A stretch of 64,000 bases of DNA, taken from positions 496,001-560,000 of the forward strand of contig CAVVZI010000015.1 of assembly GCA_963752815.1 (NCBI GenBank), read 5' to 3'. The stretch's first letter is position 1. Every line of letters begins with the position of its first letter. The notes beneath the pieces are model-generated. The model worked only from the letters and a program-made list of their open reading frames with translations, was not told the DNA's origin and searched no databases. Shown in pieces: positions 45,770 through 53,399 of this stretch. The DNA comes from Sva-07 sp963752815 (GTDB lineage Bacteria > Actinomycetota > Acidimicrobiia > Acidimicrobiales > Ilumatobacteraceae). Made by a program: the position numbers and the translations under genes.

Positions 45770-46696
45770 TCAGGGCTGCACGCGTCGACGGATGGCGCTG
45801 ACCCAGTCGTCGGCTTCGCGCCAACGGGTGTCGGCGTGCTCGCGGGCCGATTCGGCGTGGTCGCCGGCGGCCGGGTACGAGCCGAGGAACTTCACGCCGC
45901 CCTGCTTGGCGTGCAGGGCGCGCATCGTGTCGGCGAGCAGTTCGTCGGCGACGTGCGACTCGGCGTACACGATGAAGCAGTAGTCGCCCAGTCCGCCGGC
46001 CTTGGTGGGGCGGCTGGTGAGGTTCGACAGGTTGATCCGTCGCGCCGTGAACTCCTGCAGGATCGACACGAGGCTCCCCGGCTCGTCGGCGCGCTGGTAG
46101 ATCACGAGCGCCGTGCGGTCGTGGCCGGTCGGTGCCGGCACACCCTCGCGGGCGACGAGGACGAACCGGGTCTGGTTGCCCTCGTGGTCGGCGATGTCGG
46201 CCGCGATGATGTCGAGGCCGTACAGGTCGGCGGCCACCCGCGGTGACAGCGCGGCGCTGGCCGACGTGCCCTCGGCAACGACGCGGGCGGCGTCGGCGGT
46301 GCTGTTCGACGCCAGCACCTCGGCCTCCGGCAAGTGCTCACGCAGATACCGATGGCACTGCGCGGTGGCCACCGGGATCGAGTAGACCTCGATCACGTCG
46401 TCGAGACCGACACCCGGCCGAGCCATCAGGCAGTGCTCGATGTCGATCACCACCTCGCGCACGATCAGCAGGTCGTGGTCGAAAGCGAGCGCATCCTGGG
46501 TGAAGTTGACCATCCCCTCGATCGAGTTCTCGATCGGCACGAGCCCGAAGTCGACGTCCCCCGTCTCGACGGCGTCGAGCACGTCGGGCACGGTCCGGTA
46601 GGGCACGTGTTCCGCATCGGCGAGATCGGTCAGGGTCGTCAACGCCTGTTGGGTGAACGTGCCGAACGGTCCGAAGAAGCCGACACGCTGGGTCAT
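45770..46696 (-). CDS. pheA: Prephenate dehydratase
   Basis: The 308-residue enzyme converts prephenate to phenylpyruvate in phenylalanine synthesis. The N-terminal catalytic domain begins VGFFGPFGTFTQQAL and carries LVPIENSIEGMVNFT and the catalytic NQTRFVLV (TRF motif). The C-terminal ACT domain (about 195-275) has GSLVSILQEFTARRINLSNL; the usual ESRP phenylalanine-binding motif is TSRP here. It lacks a chorismate mutase domain, as expected for the monofunctional actinobacterial form. TAGCCT ends about 9 bases before the ATG on its strand. Confidence 0.95.
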   Translation of the reverse strand: MTQRVGFFGPFGTFTQQALTTLTDLADAEHVPYRTVPDVLDAVETGDVDFGLVPIENSIEGMVNFTQDALAFDHDLLIVREVVIDIEHCLMARPGVGLDDVIEVYSIPVATAQCHRYLREHLPEAEVLASNSTADAARVVAEGTSASAALSPRVAADLYGLDIIAADIADHEGNQTRFVLVAREGVPAPTGHDRTALVIYQRADEPGSLVSILQEFTARRINLSNLTSRPTKAGGLGDYCFIVYAESHVADELLADTMRALHAKQGGVKFLGSYPAAGDHAESAREHADTRWREADDWVSAIRRRVQP

Positions 46697-46744
46697 GGGG
46701 CGTCAGGCTACGTCGACGGCACGATCACATGGCACGATGATTCC

Positions 46745-47497
46745 GTGGACGAGGTGACGGTGCGCCAACTCGTCGACGACATCCGTTCGGGATCGATCAC
46801 CCCCGACGACGCGGTCGCCCGCCTGCGCCGTCTGCCGTTCGCCGACGTCGAGGGCGCGTCGGTCGATCATCACCGCCACCTCCGCCAGGGCGCGCCGGAG
46901 TCGATCTACGGGCCGGGCAAGTCGCCGGAACAGTGCGCCCGGATCGTCGCCGAACTGCTGTCGAACGGCACGGGTCCGGTGTTGCTGACCCGCGCCTCGG
47001 AGCCACAGCGGGCAGCGTGCATCGCGGTCGACCCGCGGGTCGTGGAACTCGGGGGATGCCTGCTGTGGCGCGAACCAGCCGAGCGTCTCGCCGCGCAGGT
47101 CGCCGTGGTCACCGCCGGCACGAGCGACCTGCCCGTCGCCGACGAGGTCGTCATCACGCTGCGCGCCGCCGGGATCGACGCCCAGGTCATCGCCGACGTC
47201 GGCGTCGCCGGCCTGCACCGGCTGCTGGCACGCCTCGACGACATCGTCGCCGCGGATGCCGTGGTGGTCGTGGCCGGCATGGAGGGCGCCCTCGCCAGCG
47301 TGGTCGGTGGCCTCACCGGCGCCCCGGTCGTCGCCGTTCCGACGAGCGTCGGCTACGGCTCGGCCCTCGAGGGGGTGACCGCACTGCTCGCGATGCACGC
47401 TTCCTGCGCCAACGGGGTGACGGTCGTCGGTATCGACAACGGGTTCGGCGCCGCCAGTGCGGTCGCCCGCATCATCAGGGGACGCCAGGATGACTGA
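46745..47497 (+). CDS. larB: Nickel pincer cofactor biosynthesis protein LarB
   Basis: The 250-residue LarB adds a carboxyl to and hydrolyses nicotinate adenine dinucleotide, the first step of nickel-pincer nucleotide synthesis. Family features are the opening RQLVDDIRSGSITPDDAVAR, LPFADVEGASVDHHRHLRQG, ESIYGPGKSPEQ and the AIR-carboxylase-like domain with VTAGTSDLPVADEV, VAGMEGALASVVGGL and PTSVGYGSALEGVTALLAMH. The GTG at 46745 is likely (another GTG lies three codons later). larC follows with an 8-base overlap. No larA (lactate racemase) or larE is present in the window. Confidence 0.93.
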   Translation: MDEVTVRQLVDDIRSGSITPDDAVARLRRLPFADVEGASVDHHRHLRQGAPESIYGPGKSPEQCARIVAELLSNGTGPVLLTRASEPQRAACIAVDPRVVELGGCLLWREPAERLAAQVAVVTAGTSDLPVADEVVITLRAAGIDAQVIADVGVAGLHRLLARLDDIVAADAVVVVAGMEGALASVVGGLTGAPVVAVPTSVGYGSALEGVTALLAMHASCANGVTVVGIDNGFGAASAVARIIRGRQDD

Positions 47498-48776
47498 GTC
47501 CGGCCGCAATCGAAGGTACGGGCCCGTGTCGCCTGGTTCAACTGCCAGGCGGGTGTGGCCGGCGACATGACGCTGGCCGCCCTGGTCGACGCCGGCGCCC
47601 AACCCGACGACGTCGTCCGCATGATCGCGGGGCTCGGCGTCGACGGCTACGCGGTCACGTTCGAGCGGGTGCAACGCTGTGGCGTCGGCGCCACCTGGGC
47701 CAACGTCGTCACCCACGATCATCACGACGGCCATCACCACGACGATCACGACCACGACGATCACGACCGGGACCAGCACGACCCGGACGGTGCCGACGGA
47801 CACGTGGCCCACCGACCGGTACGCGAGATCTACGAACTCCTCGACGGGGCCGACCTCCCCGATCGTGTGCGCAGCGCGAGCGCGGGCGGTGTTCGAACGG
47901 CTCGCCACGGTCGAAGGCGCCATCCACGGCATCGATCCCGCCGACGTCGAGCTGCACGAGGTCGGTGCGCTCGACTCGATCATCGACGTGGTCGGGGTCT
48001 GTGCTGCGCTCGAATCACTCGGCATCGCCGAAATCCGATGCAGCCCGATCGCTCTCGGCAGCGGCACCGTTCGCAGCGCCCACGGCCTGATCCCCAATCC
48101 GGCACCGGCCACGCTCGCCCTGCTCCGCGACGCCGGCGCGCCGACCGTCGGGCTGGCGACCACACTCGAGGTGACCACACCGACCGGAGCGGCTCTCATG
48201 ACCACCTTGGCGCGGGGCTTCGGGGCGGCACCGCCGATGACGATCGAGGCCGTCGGTTACGGCGCCGGCACTGCCGACACGCCCGAGCGCGCCAACGTGG
48301 TGCAGGTCGTGATCGGCACTTCGACCGCCAACGACGACGAATCGACCGGCTCCGCGGTGGTCCTGCTCGAGGCCAACCTCGACGACGCGACGGGCGAGGT
48401 CCTCGCCGAGGCGGTGTCGGCGCTGCTCGCCGCCGGCGCCCACGACGCATGGCTCACGCCGATCGTGATGAAGAAGGGTCGACCGGCGCACACGGTGAGC
48501 GTGCTGTGCGATCCGATCGACGCGGGGAGTCTGCGCGGCATCATCGTCGAACGGACCGGCACGCTCGGCGTGCGGGCCTCGTCGCTCACCCGCTGGCCGC
48601 AACAGCGCACGATGGCAACCGTGGACGTCGACGGTCACCCGATCGGCGTCAAGGTCACCGAGCACCGCGTCAAGGTCGAGTTCGACGACGCGGCACGCGC
48701 TGCAGCTGCGCTGGGACGGCCGGTCGCCGAGGTCATCTCCCGTGCCGAGCAGGCAGGGCGATCACTCGAGCGCTGA
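47490..48776 (+). CDS. larC: Nickel insertion protein LarC, with two frameshifts
   Basis: LarC loads nickel into the pincer nucleotide using CTP. The ATG at 47490 overlaps larB. A missing base near 47515 is needed to join MTESGRNRR to VAWFNCQAGVAGDMTLAALV. An extra base near 47873 separates the N-terminal part from ARAVFERLATVEGAIHGIDP. Between them is the typical His/Asp-rich stretch (HDHHDGHHHDDHDHDD). The rest matches LarC: VELHEVGALDSIIDVVG, NLDDATGEVLAEAVSALL and the ferredoxin-like C-terminal TVDVDGHPIGVKVTEHRVK. The restored length is about 428 residues. It is convergent with the thioredoxin-like gene, 1 base between stops. Confidence 0.88.
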
Positions 48777-48777
48777 A

Positions 48778-49443
48778 TCAGGTCGTCGCGGACGACGTGG
48801 CGAGCGTGGCGTCGATCCACGCCCCGAGCTCGTCGGCGGTGCTCTCGCCGCTCTGCCGGGCGAGGACCGTGCCGTCGCTGTCGACGATCACCAGGAACGG
48901 GAACCCGGTGCCACCGAACGCGCCGAGCGCCTCGGAATTCTCGCTGTCGGCCATCGTCGGGAACGGCCAGCCCTTGTCGACGATCCATTCCGACGGCGGA
49001 TAGTTCGGACGGTCGGATGCCACCGCCGTGCTGATCCCGATGACGTCGAGGTCGGCGGGTATGCCGCCGGCGTCGTTCAGCTTGATCACTTCGGGCACCT
49101 CACGGTTGCAGTGCGGGCACCAGTGGGCGAGGAACACGAGCAGCGTCGGCTTGTCGCCCGCTCCGCCGATCGTCATCGCCGTCCCGTCGAAGCCCTGTCC
49201 GGTGACGACGGGCGATGCCTGACCGACCGCGGGATCGGCCGCCGGGTCCTCGAACGGGGCGAGCGCTTCGCCCGTCACCTCGACCGGGCGGGTCTGCTCG
49301 ATCTCGGCGCCGGAGTCGCCGGAGGCACTCGAATCACCCGAATCGTCCGACCCGCCGGTGGCGAGCACCGCGATGAGCGCCGCGGCGATGATCAGCACGA
49401 CCACGCCGGCCACGATGACGAACGTGCGGTTCTTCGGGTTCAC
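48778..49443 (-). CDS. Membrane-anchored TlpA/ResA-like thioredoxin-fold protein
   Basis: The 221-residue protein has a short cytoplasmic N-terminus, one signal-anchor helix (TFVIVAGVVVLIIAAALIAV), a Ser/Asp-rich linker and an outer thioredoxin domain. The active site is CPHC (FLAHWCPHCNREVPEVIKL) and the cis-Pro loop is GGTGFPFLVIVD. Such proteins reduce or oxidise envelope thiols. It overlaps the DsbB-like gene by four bases (ATGA), so the pair likely makes an oxidative folding system with this protein as the DsbA-like partner. The CPHC dipeptide is like that of DsbA rather than the CxPC of ResA. Confidence 0.9.
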   Translation of the reverse strand: MNPKNRTFVIVAGVVVLIIAAALIAVLATGGSDDSGDSSASGDSGAEIEQTRPVEVTGEALAPFEDPAADPAVGQASPVVTGQGFDGTAMTIGGAGDKPTLLVFLAHWCPHCNREVPEVIKLNDAGGIPADLDVIGISTAVASDRPNYPPSEWIVDKGWPFPTMADSENSEALGAFGGTGFPFLVIVDSDGTVLARQSGESTADELGAWIDATLATSSATT

Positions 49444-50054
49444 GAAACGGTCTCCTGGATCGGGGCGACGCCGTCATCGAGGACGGTGCCGTCGAGTGTG
49501 GCGGGGAATCGGAGGAACATCAGTAAGAGGATCGTGAGAAAGCCGATCAGCGCCATGCTCGCAAGTGTGAGAAAGCCGAACTCCTTGAACCAGATGTCGG
49601 TGCACGAGGGCCCGAACACCTCGCATGCTCCGGTGTCGAGTTCGGGCTTCCACTCGAGGAGCGTGTGATAGGCGGCGACCCCGGCGCCGACCAACGCGAT
49701 CGGACCGACGTACCACCGCAGCCCCGGGTCACGCCGGATCGCCCCGACGAGCAACACGACCGACAGGGGATACATCGCGACCCGTTGGAACCAGCACAGT
49801 CGGCACGGCAGGAAGTGGGCGACCTCCGAGAAGTAGAGGCTTCCGGCGGTCGCTGTGGCCGCCACGACGAACGCCAGCCACGGCGCTGACTCGGCGACCG
49901 CCCGACCGAGCGACGCGGCCCCGTCGCTCCCGAGACGCGAGGCGATCCACAGGCCGAGGTACGCGAGCGAACCGAGGCCCGCGGCGACTGCGAGCAGCGA
50001 GAAGAACAGTTGCGCGGTTTCCGTCGACACCGGCACCAGTATGCAGGCCACCAT
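49440..50054 (-). CDS. DsbB-like disulfide bond formation membrane protein
   Basis: The 204-residue protein has about five helices rather than the four of E. coli DsbB. The quinone-proximal CxxC is in FLPCRLCWFQRVAMYP; the second external Cys pair is TGACEVFGPSCTDIW. It passes electrons from DsbA-like partners to quinone. The ATG at 50054 is chosen because a longer frame would run into the divergent gene at 50101. Tight overlap with the thioredoxin-fold gene supports a joint role in disulfide formation. Confidence 0.9.
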   Translation of the reverse strand: MVACILVPVSTETAQLFFSLLAVAAGLGSLAYLGLWIASRLGSDGAASLGRAVAESAPWLAFVVAATATAGSLYFSEVAHFLPCRLCWFQRVAMYPLSVVLLVGAIRRDPGLRWYVGPIALVGAGVAAYHTLLEWKPELDTGACEVFGPSCTDIWFKEFGFLTLASMALIGFLTILLLMFLRFPATLDGTVLDDGVAPIQETVS

Positions 50055-50100
50055 CACGCAGGCGTAGCGATCGGCGGACAGACCGGTACCTTCTTGGGCG

Positions 50101-51807
50101 ATGTCCGATGCCCGTGCCACGTTGCGCGAACTTCGTCGGACCCGAACGAAGCATCGTCTGGGCTCGACCGACTGGTGGGACGTCGCCTACCGCGTCTACC
50201 TCTTCGCATTCGCCGGGCTGACGGCCGTCGTCGTCGTGTCCGACGCCATCGACGGGCTGATCGACGACGAGGTGAACATCGACGAGCTGTTCGCCAAAGC
50301 GCCGTCGATCCTCGGCATCGCCGTGGTGCTGGCGGTTGCCATGGGCCTGCGCAGCGGTGCCGACGGCGGCCCGATCTCGGTGGAGATCGCCGACATCCGC
50401 CACGTCCTGCTCGCCCCGCTGTCGCGGCGCCTGGTGCTGTTCACCCCGATCTGGCAGCGGTTCCGGTCGATGATGTTCAGCTTCGGCCTGGTCGGTGCGA
50501 TCGTGGGCCAACTCATCGCCACCGAGCTTCCCGGATCGCGGGCCGCCTGGGCGGCGAGCTGTGCGATCTACGGAGCGATCATCGGCGCGATGTTCGTCGG
50601 CGCCGGCGTGATCGCCCACGCGGTCCGGCTCCCACGATGGGGTGCCACGGCAATCGGCGCCGTGATCCTCGCCTGGCAGGCGGGCGTCGCCTGGGCGATC
50701 TGGAACGATTCGGCAACCGGGCTCGAGCGGGTCGCACCGGCCAACCTGGCGGGCAACATCGCGCTCTGGGGCATCGACCAACGCCCGCTCGATGCGCTCG
50801 CGATCGTGTTCACCATCGTCGTCGTCGTGGTCGGCGTCGCCCTCGGGGGGCACCTCCGGCTCGAGCCGCTCGCACGTCGCGGCGAGCTGGTGTCGCAGCT
50901 GCGGTTCGCGGCGACGTCGCAGGACCTGCGCACGGTCGTCCTGCTCCGCCGCCAGCTGCGCGCCGAGGCAGCCCGGAACCGGTCGTGGCTCACCCGGCCG
51001 GCGCGTCATCGCCCCGCCCTCACCCGAATGTCGTCGATCCAGGCCGGTCGGCGCCGCGGGGTGCCGCACACGCACCCGTCCGTCGTGTGGCGCCGTGGTC
51101 TGCGTGCGATCGGCCGACTCCCGGCTTCCCGCGTCGGTCGCATCCTGGCGCTCGCGGTCGGTGCCGGCACGTTCGGGTCGCTCACCTTCACCTCGTCGCC
51201 GTTGTTCGCCCTCCTGCTGCTCGGCTGCATCTTCTTCCTCGGCCTCGAGTCGATCGAGGCCCTGTCGCAGGAGGTCGACCGCGCCGACCTCACCGACTCG
51301 ATCCCGCTCGACCGCGGGTGGATCTACGCCAACCACCTCCTCGCGCCCGCCATCCTGCTGGTGGTCGTCGGCGTCGTCGGCGCACTCACCGCGACGCTGC
51401 TCGATCCCGACCACACGCTCGCCGCGTTCGCCCTCATGGTGCCGGTCGCGTGGGGCGGAGCGCTCGGACCGATCATCGCCACCGTCAACGACGCACCCGC
51501 CACGGCGAGCGCCGCGGAGACGACGCTGATGGGCGCCCCCCGCAACACCGAGACGTCGATGGTGCCTCCCGAGTTCGCCGGGTTCTCCACCGTCGCCACC
51601 ACGTTGCTCCCCGTGGTGATCAGCTGCGTGGGCATCCTGCCGGTGGTCGTCATGCGGCTCGACCCCACCGCGGCGACCGGGGCCCGCGCATCGATCGGCG
51701 TGGCGATCGCCACCCTCCTCACGGTGATGTGGGTGCGCAACCGAGACACGTGGACCGCCAAGATCCGGAACTTCTTCGCCGAAGGACGCGCAGCATCATC
51801 ATCATGA
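50101..51807 (+). CDS. Multi-spanning ABC exporter permease (ABC-2-like)
   Basis: The 568-residue protein has about twelve hydrophobic segments in two clusters, separated by a large basic cytoplasmic loop (about residues 285-350, LRRQLRAEAARNRSWLTRPA). No transporter signature can be pinned, but it overlaps the ABC ATPase gene by ATGA, which gives its role as permease. The second cluster includes GRILALAVGAGTFGSL and ILLVVVGVVGALTATLL. TACCTT ends 9 bases before the ATG, so a leaderless start is possible. The substrate is unknown. Confidence 0.8.
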   Translation: MSDARATLRELRRTRTKHRLGSTDWWDVAYRVYLFAFAGLTAVVVVSDAIDGLIDDEVNIDELFAKAPSILGIAVVLAVAMGLRSGADGGPISVEIADIRHVLLAPLSRRLVLFTPIWQRFRSMMFSFGLVGAIVGQLIATELPGSRAAWAASCAIYGAIIGAMFVGAGVIAHAVRLPRWGATAIGAVILAWQAGVAWAIWNDSATGLERVAPANLAGNIALWGIDQRPLDALAIVFTIVVVVVGVALGGHLRLEPLARRGELVSQLRFAATSQDLRTVVLLRRQLRAEAARNRSWLTRPARHRPALTRMSSIQAGRRRGVPHTHPSVVWRRGLRAIGRLPASRVGRILALAVGAGTFGSLTFTSSPLFALLLLGCIFFLGLESIEALSQEVDRADLTDSIPLDRGWIYANHLLAPAILLVVVGVVGALTATLLDPDHTLAAFALMVPVAWGGALGPIIATVNDAPATASAAETTLMGAPRNTETSMVPPEFAGFSTVATTLLPVVISCVGILPVVVMRLDPTAATGARASIGVAIATLLTVMWVRNRDTWTAKIRNFFAEGRAASSS

Positions 51808-52676
51808 ACCGACCAGTCAGCAGCAACCCCGGGCGTTCGAACCGGCCCGGCAAGCGCAAGCCCCCGGTCGTTCGCGACCCGGCTCCCGGCGCCACCAACA
51901 CCTCCGGCAAGACCGGCAGCACCGCCGCCACCGGAGCCGCGCGACCGGCCCCGGCGACGCCGACCAAGGCCACGCCGTCGGCCCCGGCTGCGGTCGTCGC
52001 GACCGGCATCTGCAAGCGTTACGGCGACGCCGAGGCCTTGGCGCCGCTCGACCTGCGTGTCGAGGAAGGCCAACGGGTCACGCTCATCGGGCACAACGGC
52101 AGCGGCAAGACCACGTTGCTGCGGATGCTGACCGGGATGCTCGAACCGTCGGAAGGGTCGGCCACGATCTCGGGCCATCCGCTCGGGTCGGTCGAGTCGC
52201 GGGCGGCGATCTCGTACCTGTCCGACCAGCCGGTGTTCTACGACGACCTCAGTGTGTGGGAGCACCTCGAGTACATCGCCCGGTTGCACGAGACCGAAGG
52301 GTGGGAGCAGCAAGCGGTCGACCTGGTCGAGATGGTCGGCCTCACACCGCGGGTCGACGACCTGCCGACCACGTTCAGCCGTGGCCTCAAGCAGAAGGCG
52401 GCGATCGCCATGGCCTTCGTGCGTCCTTTCGACGTGATGCTCGTCGACGAGCCCTTCGTCGGTCTCGACCGCACCGGTCGCGACGCACTCCTGGAGCTGT
52501 TCACCCTCGCCCATGCCGACGGTGCAACGCTGATCGTCGCGACCCACGAACTGTCGACCGTCAAGACGAGCGACCGGTTGCTCGCCCTGAACGGTGGCCA
52601 TCTGAGCTATGACGGGTCACCCGACGCCGCCGACGTGGTGATGCTGACCGAAGGCATCCCGGCCGGCGAGGAGTGA
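51804..52676 (+). CDS. ABC exporter ATPase
   Basis: The 290-residue ATPase has an unusual Pro/Ala/Thr-rich N-terminal tail of about 65 residues, then the ATPase: Walker A GHNGSGKTTLL, Q loop SYLSDQPVFYDDLSVWEHL, signature FSRGLKQKAAIAMAF (degenerate C-loop, FSRGLKQK for LSGGQ), Walker B VMLVDEPFVGLD and H loop IVATHELS. This form is typical of CcmA/ABC-2 exporters of drugs or lipids. It is coupled to the permease gene by ATGA. The Ala/Thr tail is specific to this lineage and may be disordered. Confidence 0.9.
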   Translation: MNRPVSSNPGRSNRPGKRKPPVVRDPAPGATNTSGKTGSTAATGAARPAPATPTKATPSAPAAVVATGICKRYGDAEALAPLDLRVEEGQRVTLIGHNGSGKTTLLRMLTGMLEPSEGSATISGHPLGSVESRAAISYLSDQPVFYDDLSVWEHLEYIARLHETEGWEQQAVDLVEMVGLTPRVDDLPTTFSRGLKQKAAIAMAFVRPFDVMLVDEPFVGLDRTGRDALLELFTLAHADGATLIVATHELSTVKTSDRLLALNGGHLSYDGSPDAADVVMLTEGIPAGEE

Positions 52677-52790
52677 TCCGACCCGGCGCGCGACCGGACC
52701 CGACCCCCTGGCGCGCGCGAATCGCCGAATCGCTCAAATCGGCACGGACTGGATGCTCGGTCCGTCGCACCGTCGTCTAGCATCGCCCGC

Positions 52791-53345
52791 ATGCAGGAGT
52801 TCTCTTCCGTCACCGCCTCGTCCTACGACGCCGATGCCCTCGCCCCATTGCTCTCCGCGAAGTCGGCCGACGGATGGGACGTCGTGTCGATCGTGTCGGC
52901 GGGTACGAACATCGTGGCGTACCTCAGCCGCGAATCCTCCGGTGAGTCGGTAGCCGACGATGCTGTCGACAGCACCGAGGTGGCCGCAATCGCCACCGTC
53001 GACGACACGCCCGAGGACGTCGCCGACGACGTCGTCGACACGCCGATCGTGCCGGTCGCGGAAGAGCCGGCCGTCGACGAGCCGGTCGACGAGCCGGCCG
53101 GATGGGGATCGGCGCCCGAGACGACCGAGACCGAACCTGAACCCGTCATCGAGCCGGAACCCGTCGTGGCGGCCGCCGCGGCCGAGCCGGCCGTCGCCGA
53201 GGCGACACCGGCGGAGTCGACCGTTCCTGCAGGCTGGTATGCCGACCCGTCGGGTCGGTACGAGCTGCGCTACTGGGACGGCAACGCCTGGACCGAGCAC
53301 GTGTCTCGCGCCGGTCAGCAGTTCACCGATCCGCCGGTCGCCTGA
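52791..53345 (+). CDS. Acidic protein with C-terminal DUF2510 domain
   Basis: The 184-residue protein opens with a short alpha/beta domain (about 1-45, LLSAKSADGWDVVSIVSAGT). A long Glu/Pro/Val/Ala linker without charge balance follows (about 50-145). The C-terminal DUF2510 module is VPAGWYADPSGRYELRYWDG NAWTEHV, with its paired Trp residues. DUF2510 is common in actinobacteria and often attached to membrane or surface proteins. There is no membrane helix here. TAGCAT at 52778-52783 ends 8 bases before the ATG (leaderless). Function unknown. Confidence 0.82.
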   Translation: MQEFSSVTASSYDADALAPLLSAKSADGWDVVSIVSAGTNIVAYLSRESSGESVADDAVDSTEVAAIATVDDTPEDVADDVVDTPIVPVAEEPAVDEPVDEPAGWGSAPETTETEPEPVIEPEPVVAAAAAEPAVAEATPAESTVPAGWYADPSGRYELRYWDGNAWTEHVSRAGQQFTDPPVA

Positions 53346-53350
53346 CCCGC

Positions 53351-53389
53351 ACCTGAAACGTTCGGTGCCTGACCCCAAACGTTTCAGGT
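53351..53389. repeat. Hairpin element with loop motif GGTGCCTGACCCC
   Basis: Perfect 12-bp stem: arms acctgaaacgtt (53351-53362) and aacgtttcaggt (53378-53389). The 15-base loop contains GGTGCCTGACCCC (53364-53376). It begins 5 bases after the DUF2510 stop and ends 10 bases before the ATG of the next gene. The same 13-base motif is the loop core of a different hairpin at 59169-59211 on the other strand. It could act as a terminator, but there is no T tract. Confidence 0.8.
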
Positions 53390-53399
53390 TGGCGGTCTG

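Noticed and set aside
47490..48776. Treating larC as a true pseudogene
   Set aside because: Both halves are fully conserved, larB beside it is intact, and similar breaks occur in essential genes nearby.
49440..50120. Longer DsbB-like protein starting at 50120
   Set aside because: It would overlap the divergent permease start at 50101, and the extra residues are not hydrophobic or conserved-looking; ATG 50054 gives a normal N-terminus.
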